Source: Terracoccus sp. 273MFTsu3.1 (GTDB taxonomy: Bacteria > Actinomycetota > Actinomycetes > Actinomycetales > Dermatophilaceae). From it: DNA of 64,000 nucleotides. The notes beneath the pieces are model-generated. The model was not told the DNA's origin, ran no database searches, and saw only the letters and a list, made by a program, of their open reading frames with translations. The position numbers and the translations under genes are program-made. The DNA lies in the NCBI RefSeq assembly GCF_000383675.1, contig NZ_KB911823.1:311095-375094 (forward strand), given 5' to 3'. Positions 35,760-44,427 of the stretch are shown one piece after another (position 1 is the stretch's first letter; every line of letters begins with the position of its first letter).

Positions 35760-35809
35760 GATGTGTCGGCGCGGGGTGAGCTGCTCTCGTCGCTTACCCC
35801 ATAACGCCG

Positions 35810-35824
35810 ATAATCGACATTATG
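35810..35824. repeat. ATAAT-CGAC-ATTAT palindrome, copy 1
   Basis: ATAATCGACATTATG with arms ATAAT/ATTAT. An identical 15-base sequence in the opposite orientation occurs at 38817-38832. The two flank the rlmC-DUF664-DUF2332 block. Confidence 0.75.
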
Positions 35825-35909
35825 TCACTTTGGGTGAACGAGCCCCTCCCCGAAGGCGGACTCCACCCGTGGTCCTGGACGGTGACACCGCGCCGTAGCC
35901 TTGCCCGTG

Positions 35910-37112
35910 ATGCAGTGCGACTACTTCGACGCCGGCCGCTGCCGCTCCTGTGCCCTCATGGGCGTGCCGTATGCCGTCCAGCTCGCCGACAAGGACGAGC
36001 GCTGCCGGCACGCCCTGGCCGACGTCGCCCCGGACCTCACCTGGCTCGACCCCTTCCCCAGCGCTGAGTCGGCCTTCCGCAACAAGGCCAAGCTCGTCGT
36101 CGGTGGTGTCACCGGCGCCGTGACCGTCGGCATCCTCGACGCCGACGCCAACGGCGTGGACCTGCGTGACTGCGGACTGTACGAGCTGCCGCTGCAGCGC
36201 CTCATCCCTCGGCTCGCGTCCGTCGTCGACGAGATCGGTCTGGAGCCGTACGACGTGGCCGCCCGCCGTGGCGAGCTCAAGCACCTCATCCTCACCCTCT
36301 CCCCCACCGGAGACGTCATGCTCCGGCTCGTCCTGCGATCCCGGCGCCATCTGGCCCTGCTCGAGTCTCGCCTGTCGTCGCTCCTGGCCCGGCTGCCTGA
36401 GGTGTCGGTCGTCACGGTGAACCTCCAGCCGGAGCACAAGGCCGTTCTCGAAGGTGACACCGAGATCGTCCTGACCGAGAACGATGACCTCGCGATGCCT
36501 GTCGGCGACGTCGTCCTCCACCTGCGTCCCAACAGCTTCTTCCAGACCAACACCACCGTCGCCGCCGGCCTCTACCACCAGGCGCAGGCCTGGACGCGCA
36601 CTGTGGGCCCCACCACGGTCCTCGACCTCTACTGCGGCGTGGGCGGATTCGCGCTGCACTGCGCACGGGCCGGCGCTTCCCACGTCATCGGTGTCGAGGT
36701 CTCGGCCGCGGCCGTGCGCAGTGCCGAGACCAGTGCCTCCCGGTTGCGCACCGAACACCCTGAGCTCGGCCGGCTCGAGTTCCGTGCGGGCGACGCCACG
36801 GACGTCCGCGCGCTCGATCGGGACCTGCCGGGATCCGGCCGGACGATGGTCGTCGTCAACCCGCCGCGTCGCGGGATCGGCCCTGACCTGGCCCGCTGGC
36901 TCGAGGGCTGCGGCGCCGCGCACGTCACCTACTCGAGCTGCAACGTCGACAGCCTGGCCCGTGACCTGGGCCGCCTGCCGTCCTACCGGGCTCGCGAGGC
37001 ACGTCTCTTCGACATGTTCCCCCAGACGTCGCACCATGAGGTCATCGTCCTGCTGGAACGTGAATCACCCTCGCAGTACAGCGATTCCGCGAAAGGAGCA
37101 GTGCCGACATGA
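35910..37112 (+). CDS. rlmC: 23S rRNA (uracil-C5)-methyltransferase RlmC
   Basis: 400 aa. The 4Fe-4S cysteines appear at the N-terminus (MQCDYFDAGRCRSC, with a further Cys at RCRHAL), followed by a central beta domain and the SAM domain with VLDLYCGVGGFALHCA, VVVNPPRRGIG and the catalytic YSSCNVDSLARDL. It methylates U747 of 23S rRNA or a close position. ATG 35910 or GTG 35907 may start the protein; TAGCCT at 35896-35901 suggests a leaderless mRNA. It overlaps the DUF664 gene by four bases. Confidence 0.92.
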   Translation: MQCDYFDAGRCRSCALMGVPYAVQLADKDERCRHALADVAPDLTWLDPFPSAESAFRNKAKLVVGGVTGAVTVGILDADANGVDLRDCGLYELPLQRLIPRLASVVDEIGLEPYDVAARRGELKHLILTLSPTGDVMLRLVLRSRRHLALLESRLSSLLARLPEVSVVTVNLQPEHKAVLEGDTEIVLTENDDLAMPVGDVVLHLRPNSFFQTNTTVAAGLYHQAQAWTRTVGPTTVLDLYCGVGGFALHCARAGASHVIGVEVSAAAVRSAETSASRLRTEHPELGRLEFRAGDATDVRALDRDLPGSGRTMVVVNPPRRGIGPDLARWLEGCGAAHVTYSSCNVDSLARDLGRLPSYRAREARLFDMFPQTSHHEVIVLLERESPSQYSDSAKGAVPT

Positions 37113-37642
37113 CTCACGCACCCGACACTCCCTGGACGGCGCCCGACGTCGAGCGCCCGGGAGGCTCTCTCGTGGCGCCCGAGGCGCAGATGTTGCCCGA
37201 GATGCTCGCCTGGCACCGCTCGACGCTGCTCTCCAAGTGCTCCGGACTGACGGGCGAGCAGCTGGCCGAGCGCTCGGTCGCTCCCTCGGCCCTCAGTCTG
37301 CTCGGCCTGCTGCGTCACCTGCGCAAGGTGGAGCGGATCTGGTTGCGCCAGCGGGTGGCTCGCGAGGAGGTCGAGTCCCTGCACGGCTTCGGGAGCGGAC
37401 GGGATCTCGACTTCGAGGACCTCGACCCCGCGGCCGCCCGGGCCGACTACGAGGCGCTGCTCGACGAGTGGGTGCTGGCCGACCGGGCCGTCGCGGGACG
37501 CAGCCTGGACGACGTCGTCGAGTCCGGCGGCGACCCCTTCTCGCTGCGCTTCGTCTACCTCCACCTCATCGGTGAGTACGCCCGACACAACGGCCACGCC
37601 GACCTCGTGCGCGAGCACGTCGACGGTGCCACCGGTGCCTGA
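37109..37642 (+). CDS. DUF664 (DinB-superfamily) protein
   Basis: 177 aa. The DinB-like four-helix bundle is recognisable by MLAWHRSTLLSKCSGLTGEQLAERSVAPSALSLLGLLRHL and the terminal LIGEYARHNGHADLVREHVDG segment with its conserved His residues, likely metal ligands (runs given in parts). DUF664 relatives include mycothiol-dependent enzymes, but many are uncharacterised. It is translationally coupled to rlmC (ATGA) and overlaps the DUF2332 gene by eight bases. Confidence 0.85.
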   Translation: MTHAPDTPWTAPDVERPGGSLVAPEAQMLPEMLAWHRSTLLSKCSGLTGEQLAERSVAPSALSLLGLLRHLRKVERIWLRQRVAREEVESLHGFGSGRDLDFEDLDPAAARADYEALLDEWVLADRAVAGRSLDDVVESGGDPFSLRFVYLHLIGEYARHNGHADLVREHVDGATGA

Positions 37643-38786
37643 CCCGGTGCAATCGTCACCGGACCCCGTCCGGCTTGCGAGGATCCAGCGGCGCTTCAGC
37701 GAGTTCGCGACGGAGTATGCCGCTCTCCCGCTCTACTCGACCGTCTGCCGACGCGTCGCCGGCGACGACGAGACCGCGTCGCTGCTGCTCGCGGCCAGGC
37801 CCGGTCAGGCTCGGCCGGTGCTCTGGCTCGCCGCCCTGCACCACCTGGTCCTGTCCCGCCCGGATCTGCCTGCGGCACGGTGGTACCCGAGTGTCATCGG
37901 GGCGGCGACCGTACCGCCGGGCGACCCCTGGCCTGACGTGCGGCGCACGGTCCTCGACCACGCCGACGAGCTGACCCGGCTCATCGCGACGCACGGGACC
38001 CAGACCAACGAGGTGAACCGGGCCGTCTACGTCGCCGTGGGACTCGCTGCTGCGGCGGCCGACTCCGGCGCGGCCCCCCTCGCCGTCGTCGAGCTCGGTG
38101 CGAGCGCAGGTCTGCTGCTCGGCGTCGACCACTACGCCGTCGAGCTGTCGTCGCCCACCGGACCAGTGCTCCTGGGCGACGGCGCCTCTCCGGTCCGGTG
38201 CTCGGGCGAGGACCGGACCGGCGTCGGGACGCTGCTCATGGCCTCGGGTGCTGCCCTGCCGGCCGTGCGTGGCCGCGTCGGAGTGGACCTCGACCCCGTC
38301 GACCTCGCAGCCGTCGACGAGGTGCGCTGGCTCGAGTCCTGCCTGTGGCCGGAGGTGCCGGGCCGCGTGGAGCGCTTCCGTGCCGCTGTCGACCTGCTTC
38401 GCGGCGACCCTCCCACGGTGCTTCGGGGCGACATGGTCGACCGTCTGACCGAGGCGGTGGACCTCGCCCGCGCTGATGCCGGCGACGGCGCGCACGTCGT
38501 GGTCCTCAGCTCGTGGGCGATGACCTACCTCCCCGCACCGCGTCGTCGTGACCTGGCCGCGGTCCTCGACGGGCTGGCCGGAACCGTCTCGCACCTGTCG
38601 TGGCTCACGGCCGAGCCGCCCGGCTGCGTTCCGGGACTCGACGGGCCCGAGGTCCCGGTGGAGGGAGGCACCGTGCTCGGCCTGCAGCGCTGGCGCCACG
38701 GACACGCGCTGCCTGCAGCGGTCCTCGGGACCTGCCACCCGCACGGGGCGTGGATCGATGTGTCACTACCGCCGTCAGCGCCGTGA
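37635..38786 (+). CDS. DUF2332 family protein
   Basis: 383 aa from the GTG at 37635. It matches the DUF2332 family by LARIQRRFSEFATEYAALPLYSTVCRRVAGD, TQTNEVNR and VVELGASAGLLL; the last resembles a methyltransferase glycine loop, and DUF2332 is thought to have a SAM-methyltransferase-like fold, though no activity is established. It overlaps DUF664 and ends the rlmC operon. Convergent to fic. Confidence 0.82.
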   Translation: MPDPVQSSPDPVRLARIQRRFSEFATEYAALPLYSTVCRRVAGDDETASLLLAARPGQARPVLWLAALHHLVLSRPDLPAARWYPSVIGAATVPPGDPWPDVRRTVLDHADELTRLIATHGTQTNEVNRAVYVAVGLAAAAADSGAAPLAVVELGASAGLLLGVDHYAVELSSPTGPVLLGDGASPVRCSGEDRTGVGTLLMASGAALPAVRGRVGVDLDPVDLAAVDEVRWLESCLWPEVPGRVERFRAAVDLLRGDPPTVLRGDMVDRLTEAVDLARADAGDGAHVVVLSSWAMTYLPAPRRRDLAAVLDGLAGTVSHLSWLTAEPPGCVPGLDGPEVPVEGGTVLGLQRWRHGHALPAAVLGTCHPHGAWIDVSLPPSAP

Positions 38787-38816
38787 CCCAGCAAACGCCC
38801 CGCAGGCGACGCATTG

Positions 38817-38832
38817 CATAATGTCGATTATG
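38817..38832. repeat. CATAAT-GTCG-ATTATG palindrome, copy 2
   Basis: A 16-base sequence with perfect 6-base arms, the reverse complement of copy 1 at 35810-35824. It lies in an unusually AT-rich 77-base gap between the convergent DUF2332 and fic genes. Confidence 0.75.
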
Positions 38833-38863
38833 GGCGAAGTGTATTGTGCTGCAAGCGAATTCA

Positions 38864-40051
38864 TCACCGCATGCGACGGCCCAGACCTGCGGCGTACGCG
38901 TCGAGCGCGCGGAGCACCGTCGGTGCGCGGTAGACGCGGTTGCGTCGGTGCCCGGTCGACTCGAGCAGGATGCCGTCGTCGACGAGCCGCTGCAGGGCGG
39001 CTTGTGCCGTGGGGGCCGAGACCCCGAGCTCGCGCACGACGACCCGCGCCGTGACGACGGGCTGGCGGAGCAGCAGGTCGAGCATCGACCAGGCCGCGGA
39101 ACCGGCTCTGGCCGTGACCCTCGCCGCCCAGTCGGCGCGCACCTGTCGAAGCGTCCCCACGAGCCCCTCGCCGATGTGGGTGCCGTTGCGCGCGGCTTCG
39201 GCCACGCACCTCAGGATGGGCTCCACCTCTCCCCCGCGGTAGGCCGTCAGTGCCGCGAAGTAGTCGTCGCGGATGGCGAGCAGCCCGGCGGAGATGGGCA
39301 CGGTGACCCGACGGATCGCGCCGGTGTGGAGCAGGACCGAGTGGAGCAGTGCCCGACCGGTGCGGCCGTTGCCGTCGGTGAAGGGGTGGATGGTCTCGAA
39401 CTGGGCGTGCGCGAGTGCGGCGTGGGCGAGCGGCGGCAGGTCGTCGCGGTCCATGAAGGTCACGAGGTCGGCCATCAGTGCCGGCACGTCGGAGGCCACG
39501 GGCGGTACGTACTGCGCCTCCCCCGGGTGGAGGGGGGACCCACCCACCCAGACCTGCTGCTCGCGCCAGCGGCCGGCCGGGTGCAGCGACTGCTGCGCCA
39601 TGAGAGCCCGGTGCATCGCGAGCACGGCGTCCTCGTCGAGGCGCCCGGCGAGGTCGAGCGCGGCCTGCATGGTGCGCACGTTGCCGAGGATGACGGCGGC
39701 GTTGGCGCGGTTGCCCTCGCCGATCTCGGCCTCGGCGAGGGCCCGTGCGGACGAGGTGAGGTTCTCGATCTGCGAGCTCGCGGCACTCTCGGACCTCAGC
39801 AGCACCGAGGCGAACGGGGCGATCTCCCCGGCTCCCCCCGCGTCGAAGGTGGCGAGCATCCGGGTGGCCTCGTCGAGGTCGGCGGCGAGGTCTCCGGGTA
39901 GGACGAGCTCGGCACCGGCGATGTGGGGCACGACGGCTGCCTCGAAGGTGGCGGGCGTGGAGCGCTGGGCGCGTCGGGAGAGGTCGAGCAGGCCCTCGAC
40001 GGGCTGCCAGGGGACCGTCGTCGAGCCGAGCACGGGCCACGTGGTTTCCAT
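38864..40051 (-). CDS. Fic-domain protein with C-terminal winged helix (AMPylase, class II)
   Basis: 395 aa. The Fic core motif HPFTDGNGRTGR is complete, with catalytic His. An N-terminal helix carries SSQIEN, fitting the (S/T)xxxE(G/N) inhibitory motif whose Glu blocks ATP binding, so the enzyme is likely autoinhibited. The C-terminus (about 330-385) is a winged helix (VVARVVVRELGVSAPTAQAALQRL-type; first residues differ) that may bind DNA. The ATG at 40051 has a strong AAGGAGG site. A palindromic operator directly upstream suggests autoregulation. Targets are unknown; no antitoxin gene is adjacent. Confidence 0.9.
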   Translation of the reverse strand: METTWPVLGSTTVPWQPVEGLLDLSRRAQRSTPATFEAAVVPHIAGAELVLPGDLAADLDEATRMLATFDAGGAGEIAPFASVLLRSESAASSQIENLTSSARALAEAEIGEGNRANAAVILGNVRTMQAALDLAGRLDEDAVLAMHRALMAQQSLHPAGRWREQQVWVGGSPLHPGEAQYVPPVASDVPALMADLVTFMDRDDLPPLAHAALAHAQFETIHPFTDGNGRTGRALLHSVLLHTGAIRRVTVPISAGLLAIRDDYFAALTAYRGGEVEPILRCVAEAARNGTHIGEGLVGTLRQVRADWAARVTARAGSAAWSMLDLLLRQPVVTARVVVRELGVSAPTAQAALQRLVDDGILLESTGHRRNRVYRAPTVLRALDAYAAGLGRRMR

Positions 40052-40065
40052 GTCGATGACACCTC

Positions 40066-40098
40066 CTTGGTTAAGGTTAACGCACAACCTTTACCAAG
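40066..40098. promoter_or_regulatory. Operator-like inverted repeat upstream of fic
   Basis: CTTGGTTAAGGTT (40066-40078) and AACCTTTACCAAG (40086-40098) form 13-base arms with one mismatch around a seven-base spacer. It covers the fic promoter region and lies 12 bases from the end of the amylosucrase gene. Confidence 0.6.
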
Positions 40099-40110
40099 AG
40101 GGCTCCGCTG

Positions 40111-42072
40111 TCAGGCGTGCACGACGTCCACCGGGGCCTCGACGATCCACCACGCGGCATACGGACTCAACGACGCCAGCCCGTCCGCCCCACCGAAGAC
40201 GGGATAGCCGCCGAGCGCGTCGAAGGGATGCACGATGCCGACGTCGGCGAAGTGGCGGACCTCGACCGTCTGCCACGACGTCGTGACGTTGTACACGCAG
40301 ACCATCGAGCCGCTCGGGTGCGTGCGGACGACCGCCAGCACCCCGTCGTCGGTCTGGAGGATCACCCTCGTCTGCGCGGAGGCGTGCAGCTGCGGCAGAC
40401 CCGCGCGCACGCCCGCAAGGTGGCGCAGTCCCTGGAAGACCTTCCCGGAGACGGTGTCGAGGTCGCCGCGCCGGGCCGCGACGGCCCAGTCCAGACGCTC
40501 CCGGTGCGCCCACCGGTTGTCGTCCTCGTGACCGGGCTCGCGCGCCCAGTCCGGGTCGTTGGGCAGGCCGAGCTCGTCGCCACTCCACACGACGGGGATG
40601 CCTCCCCAGCCGGCGACGACCGCGTGGGCCAGGAAGAGGCGCGCCAGTCCCTGACCGATCCCGTCCTCGTCGGCGCGTGCCTCCGCGTCGGCCAGCCCCG
40701 TCAGCGATGCTGCCGTGCCGCTGATCCGCTTGTCGCCGGTCGCCGGGTTGTGCTGGAAGACGAGACCGTGCGCCCACGACCCCGGGTGGTCGCCGGAGTA
40801 CCAGTTCGACAGGAACCGGCGGTGCGCATAGCCGTCGAGACCTGCTGAGGCCGCGTCCCCGTCGTCGATGGCCCACCCGATGTCGTCGTGGCACCGGACG
40901 TAGCAGATCCACGTGCCGCTCGGCGGGGTCGTCGGGAGCGCCGAGAGCGCCTGCTTGGTGAGTCCGCTGCTGCCCGTCGCGAGCATCGACCAGACCTGCA
41001 CCATGAGGCTGTTGTGGTACGCGAGATCGCTGACCCGGCCGGCGTGCTCGCCCTGCCCGAGGTACTGCACGAGGTCACGCGGACCGACGATCGCCTCGGC
41101 CTTGAACGCGAGCGCCGGGCACGCGATGCGCGCCACCGTGCGCAGTGCCCGCGTGACGGCGTGGACCTCCGGCTGGTTCTGGCAGCTCGTGCCGAGCCGC
41201 TTCCACGTGAAGGCGATGGCGTCGAGCCGAAGCACCTCGACACCGAGGTTGGCCAGGTACAGGACGATGTCGGCGTACTCGACGAGGACGTCGGGGTTGG
41301 CCCAGTTGACGTCCCACTGCCATTCGTTGAAGGTCGTCCACGCCCAGCCACCGAGCTCCTCGTCCCACGTGAAGTTGCCCGGCGCGAAGTCCGGGAACAC
41401 CTCGGGCAGCGTGCGCTCGTAGGCGTCTGGCATGACGCGGTCGGGGTAGACGTGGAAGTAGTCCCGGTAGTGCGACTCCCCCGCCCGGGCGCGTCGGGCC
41501 CACTCGTGCTCGCGCGCCACGTGGTTGAGCACGAGGTCGAGCACGAGCGAGATGCCCTGCCCCCGAAGGTGGCTCGCGAGTCGGCGCAGGTCGTCGACGT
41601 CCCCGAGGTCCGAGCGGACCGTGCGGTAGTCCTGGACAGCGTAGCCGCCGTCGTTGTCCCCCTCTCGGGGCCGGAGCAACGGCATGAGGTGCAGGTAGCT
41701 GACACCGAGGTCGCGGAGGTAGCCCACTCGTTCCTGCAGTCCGTCGAGGTTGCCGGCGAACCGGTCGGTGTAGCAGGCGTAGCCGAACATGTCGGGCTGC
41801 TGGAGCCAGTCCGGCCGGAGCAGCCGGCGCTGGTCGAGGCGTCGCAGCTCGGGCGAGCGCTGCCGGTAGCCGGCGACGGCGCTCTCGACGAGGCGCAGGG
41901 CGAGCGCCGAGACGTCGTGCTCGGGGTAGAGGACCATGAGTGCGGCGACGAGGTCGTCGGACCACCGCTCGAGCCTCAGCTCGATCGTCTCGCGGTCGTG
42001 GTCGTCGAGGCCCGCGAGCAGCGAGGTCACCGAATCCGTCGTCGGTCGGACGTCGTGCGCAGCGTCGCTCAT
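40111..42072 (-). CDS. Amylosucrase (GH13)
   Basis: 653 aa. A helical N-terminal domain (about 1-95) precedes the (beta/alpha)8 barrel with [28 protein letters not shown] (nucleophile Asp), FKAEAIVG (acid/base Glu) and CHDDIGWA (stabilising Asp). These are the amylosucrase signatures; the family splits sucrose and builds an alpha-1,4-glucan with release of fructose. Trehalose synthase and sucrose hydrolase are close alternatives, but the [12 protein letters not shown] block favours amylosucrase. The ATG at 42072 has TTCAAT six bases upstream. Confidence 0.85.
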   Translation of the reverse strand: MSDAAHDVRPTTDSVTSLLAGLDDHDRETIELRLERWSDDLVAALMVLYPEHDVSALALRLVESAVAGYRQRSPELRRLDQRRLLRPDWLQQPDMFGYACYTDRFAGNLDGLQERVGYLRDLGVSYLHLMPLLRPREGDNDGGYAVQDYRTVRSDLGDVDDLRRLASHLRGQGISLVLDLVLNHVAREHEWARRARAGESHYRDYFHVYPDRVMPDAYERTLPEVFPDFAPGNFTWDEELGGWAWTTFNEWQWDVNWANPDVLVEYADIVLYLANLGVEVLRLDAIAFTWKRLGTSCQNQPEVHAVTRALRTVARIACPALAFKAEAIVGPRDLVQYLGQGEHAGRVSDLAYHNSLMVQVWSMLATGSSGLTKQALSALPTTPPSGTWICYVRCHDDIGWAIDDGDAASAGLDGYAHRRFLSNWYSGDHPGSWAHGLVFQHNPATGDKRISGTAASLTGLADAEARADEDGIGQGLARLFLAHAVVAGWGGIPVVWSGDELGLPNDPDWAREPGHEDDNRWAHRERLDWAVAARRGDLDTVSGKVFQGLRHLAGVRAGLPQLHASAQTRVILQTDDGVLAVVRTHPSGSMVCVYNVTTSWQTVEVRHFADVGIVHPFDALGGYPVFGGADGLASLSPYAAWWIVEAPVDVVHA

Positions 42073-42135
42073 GGCCCGATTGAACAGCACCCGGCGCCCG
42101 CGCGACAGGGGCACGCTGGCGTCAGCGCCGACACC

Positions 42136-42756
42136 TCACTCGAACGGGCTGGGGTCCCCTGCCCCGACGCGGGTCACGACGGGGAAGCCGTCGGAGTAGT
42201 CGACGACCGTCGTCGGCTCCAGGCCGCACTCCCCCGAGTCGATGACGGCGTCGATGACGTGGTCGAGGCGGTCCTTGATCTCCCAGCCCTCGGTCATCGG
42301 CTCGTCGTCGTCGGGCATGAGCAGCGTGCTGGAGAGGATCGGCTCACCCATCTCCCGGAGCAGCTCGCGGACGACGGGGTGTTCCGGGATGCGCACACCC
42401 ACGGTCTTCTTCTTCGCGTGGAGCAGGCGCCGCGGCACCTCCTTCGTCGCGGGCAGGATGAAGGTGTACGGCCCGGGGGTCACCGCCTTGATGGCACGGA
42501 ACACCGAGTTGTCGAGGTGGACGAACTGGCCGAGCTGGGCGAAGTCCGAGCACACGAGCGTGAAGTGGTGCTTCTCGTCGAGGTGCCGGATCCGCAGGAT
42601 GCGCTCCTTGCCCTCGGGGTTGTCGAGGGAGCAGCCGAGCGCGAAGCACGAGTCGGTGGGGTAGGCGATGAGCCCACCGGACCGCAGGATGTCGACCGCC
42701 TGCCCGATCGCCCGCGGCTGAGGGTCCACCGGGTGCACGTCGAAGTACTTCGCCAT
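42136..42756 (-). CDS. yciO: YciO/YrdC/Sua5-family protein (L-threonylcarbamoyladenylate synthase-like)
   Basis: 206 aa, a single YrdC domain without the Sua5 C-terminal extension. GLIAYPTDSCFALGCSLDN, FTLVCSDFAQLGQFV, PGPYTFILPATKEVPRRL and KKKTVGVRIPEHP match YciO, a paralogue of TsaC that can support t6A-type tRNA modification weakly; its own role is unsettled. Divergent from a GNAT gene by only 25 bases. Confidence 0.88.
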   Translation of the reverse strand: MAKYFDVHPVDPQPRAIGQAVDILRSGGLIAYPTDSCFALGCSLDNPEGKERILRIRHLDEKHHFTLVCSDFAQLGQFVHLDNSVFRAIKAVTPGPYTFILPATKEVPRRLLHAKKKTVGVRIPEHPVVRELLREMGEPILSSTLLMPDDDEPMTEGWEIKDRLDHVIDAVIDSGECGLEPTTVVDYSDGFPVVTRVGAGDPSPFE

Positions 42757-42781
42757 GGGGCCACCCTGCCATGCTGGGCCC

Positions 42782-43189
42782 ATGACCGAGCAGACGGGTG
42801 AGGGCCGGATCGTGGCCGGCGACGGCGCGCACGACGGGATCGAGGTGTCGGACAACCCCGACCGCGGGCGCTTCGAGCTGCGCGACGGGGACCGCGTCAT
42901 CGGGGTGGCGAGCTACGCCGTCGTCCCGGGTGCCACACCCGACGGGCCCGCCCGCGTCGTCTTCTTCCACACGGAGGTCAGTCCCGCGTACGAAGGCCGC
43001 GGGCTCGCCGGGCGCCTCGCCGCATACGCCCTCGACGCCACGCTCGCCTCGGGCCGCTCCATCGTCGCGCTGTGCCCGTACATCAAGGTCTACCTCCGCC
43101 GGCACCCGGAGCCGTATGCCGCCCACGTGCTCGCGCCGACTCGGGAGGACGTCGCCGCGGCCGAGCGAGCGGCGGCCGCAGCGGGGTGA
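42782..43189 (+). CDS. GNAT N-acetyltransferase (YidJ-like, COG2388)
   Basis: 135 aa. FELRDGDRVIGVASYAVV, FFHTEVSPAYEGRGLAGRLAAYAL and the acetyl-CoA loop EGRGLAGRL identify the short GNAT family that includes YjdJ-like proteins; HPEPYAAHV at the end is typical. The substrate is unknown. CATGCT (42770-42775) six bases before the ATG may be the -10 of a leaderless mRNA. lhgO follows after seven bases, likely co-transcribed. Confidence 0.85.
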   Translation: MTEQTGEGRIVAGDGAHDGIEVSDNPDRGRFELRDGDRVIGVASYAVVPGATPDGPARVVFFHTEVSPAYEGRGLAGRLAAYALDATLASGRSIVALCPYIKVYLRRHPEPYAAHVLAPTREDVAAAERAAAAAG

Positions 43190-43196
43190 CGTCTCG

Positions 43197-44396
43197 GTGA
43201 CGCGCCCGCACGTCGTCGTCGTGGGTGGTGGCATCGTCGGCTCGGCGGTGGCCCGCAGGTTGAGCCTCGCGACGCCGCGCCCGGAGGTGACCGTCGTCGA
43301 GAAGGAGGCCTCGCCCGGCCGGCACCAGACGGGACGCAACAGCGGTGTCGTCCATGCCGGCCTCTACTACGAACCCGGCTCGGCCAGGGCCACGCTCTCG
43401 CGCGAGGGCGTCCGGCGCCTGCGCCGGTACTGCACCGAGCGGGCGCTGCCCTACGACGAGGTGGGCAAGCTCGTCGTCGCGCTCGACGAGGCGCAGGAGG
43501 AGCGACTACGCGCCCTCGAGGTCCGTGCCCGGGCCAACGGCGTGCCGGGGCTGCGCTGGCTCGGGCCTGAGGGGCTGCGCGAGGTGGAGCCGCACGCCGT
43601 GGGCCGCGCCGCCCTGCACTCCCCCACGACGGCCATCACCGACTTCGCCGTTGTCGCCGCGGCCCTGCTCGCGGACGCGGCGTCCGCCGGGACCGAGGTC
43701 GTCACGGGCTTCGAGGTCTCGGGACTCGACCACCGCGGCAGTCGCGTCGAGGTGCGTGCTGCAGACGGGCGGCGCCTTTTCGCCGACCGCGTGGTCCTCG
43801 CGGGCGGGCTGCACGCCGACCGGCTCGCCAGACTGGCCGGAGACGGTCCCGACCCGGCGATCGTGCCGTTCCGCGGCGAGTACCACCGGCTCGCGCCGTC
43901 GGCCGAGCACCTCGTGCGGGGGCTTCTCTACCCGGTACCCGACCCCCGCTACCCGTTCCTCGGGGTCCATCTGACGAGGCGCGTCGACGGCGGCGTGCTG
44001 CTCGGTCCGAACGCCGTCCTCGCCACCGCCCGCGAGGGCTACCGACGACGGGACGTCGACCTGGGCGTCGTCCGAGAGCTCGTCTCCTCCCGCGGGTTCC
44101 TGCGGTTCGCCCGTGCCAACCTGCGGACGGGCGTGCACGAGGTCCTGGGGTCGTTGAGCCGCCACGCCTTCGTCGAGCGGGTGCGGTCCTACGTCCCCGA
44201 GATCAGGCACGCAGATGTGCTGCCGGCCGCTGCCGGGGTCCGGGCGCAGGCGATGGACCGGGACGGTGCGCTCGTCGAGGACTTCCGGTTCAGTCGCGTC
44301 GGCCCCGTCCTGTGCATCCGCAACGCGCCGTCGCCGGCAGCGACCGCATCGCTCGCCATCGCGGACCTCGTCGTCGACCGGCTCGACCTCGGATGA
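43197..44396 (+). CDS. lhgO: L-2-hydroxyglutarate oxidase
   Basis: 399 aa. An N-terminal FAD dinucleotide fold (VVVVGGGIVGSAVARRL) and the GRHQTGRNSGVVHAGLYY segment are diagnostic for LhgO/YgaF. The C-terminal substrate domain ends GPVLCIRNAPSPAATASLAIA. It oxidises L-2-hydroxyglutarate to 2-oxoglutarate; in other bacteria this ends the glutarate branch of lysine degradation, so it could serve lysine catabolism here, though the kam genes are 16 kb away. The GTG start follows the GNAT stop by seven bases. Confidence 0.93.
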   Translation: MTRPHVVVVGGGIVGSAVARRLSLATPRPEVTVVEKEASPGRHQTGRNSGVVHAGLYYEPGSARATLSREGVRRLRRYCTERALPYDEVGKLVVALDEAQEERLRALEVRARANGVPGLRWLGPEGLREVEPHAVGRAALHSPTTAITDFAVVAAALLADAASAGTEVVTGFEVSGLDHRGSRVEVRAADGRRLFADRVVLAGGLHADRLARLAGDGPDPAIVPFRGEYHRLAPSAEHLVRGLLYPVPDPRYPFLGVHLTRRVDGGVLLGPNAVLATAREGYRRRDVDLGVVRELVSSRGFLRFARANLRTGVHEVLGSLSRHAFVERVRSYVPEIRHADVLPAAAGVRAQAMDRDGALVEDFRFSRVGPVLCIRNAPSPAATASLAIADLVVDRLDLG

Positions 44397-44427
44397 AGGG
44401 CCGCCGTCCCCGCTCGGCGGTCGTCGG

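Noticed and set aside
38548-39054. Open frame of 168 codons on the plus strand crossing the DUF2332-fic gap
   Set aside because: It is out of frame with DUF2332, antisense to fic and has no protein-like composition; it is a by-product of high GC content.
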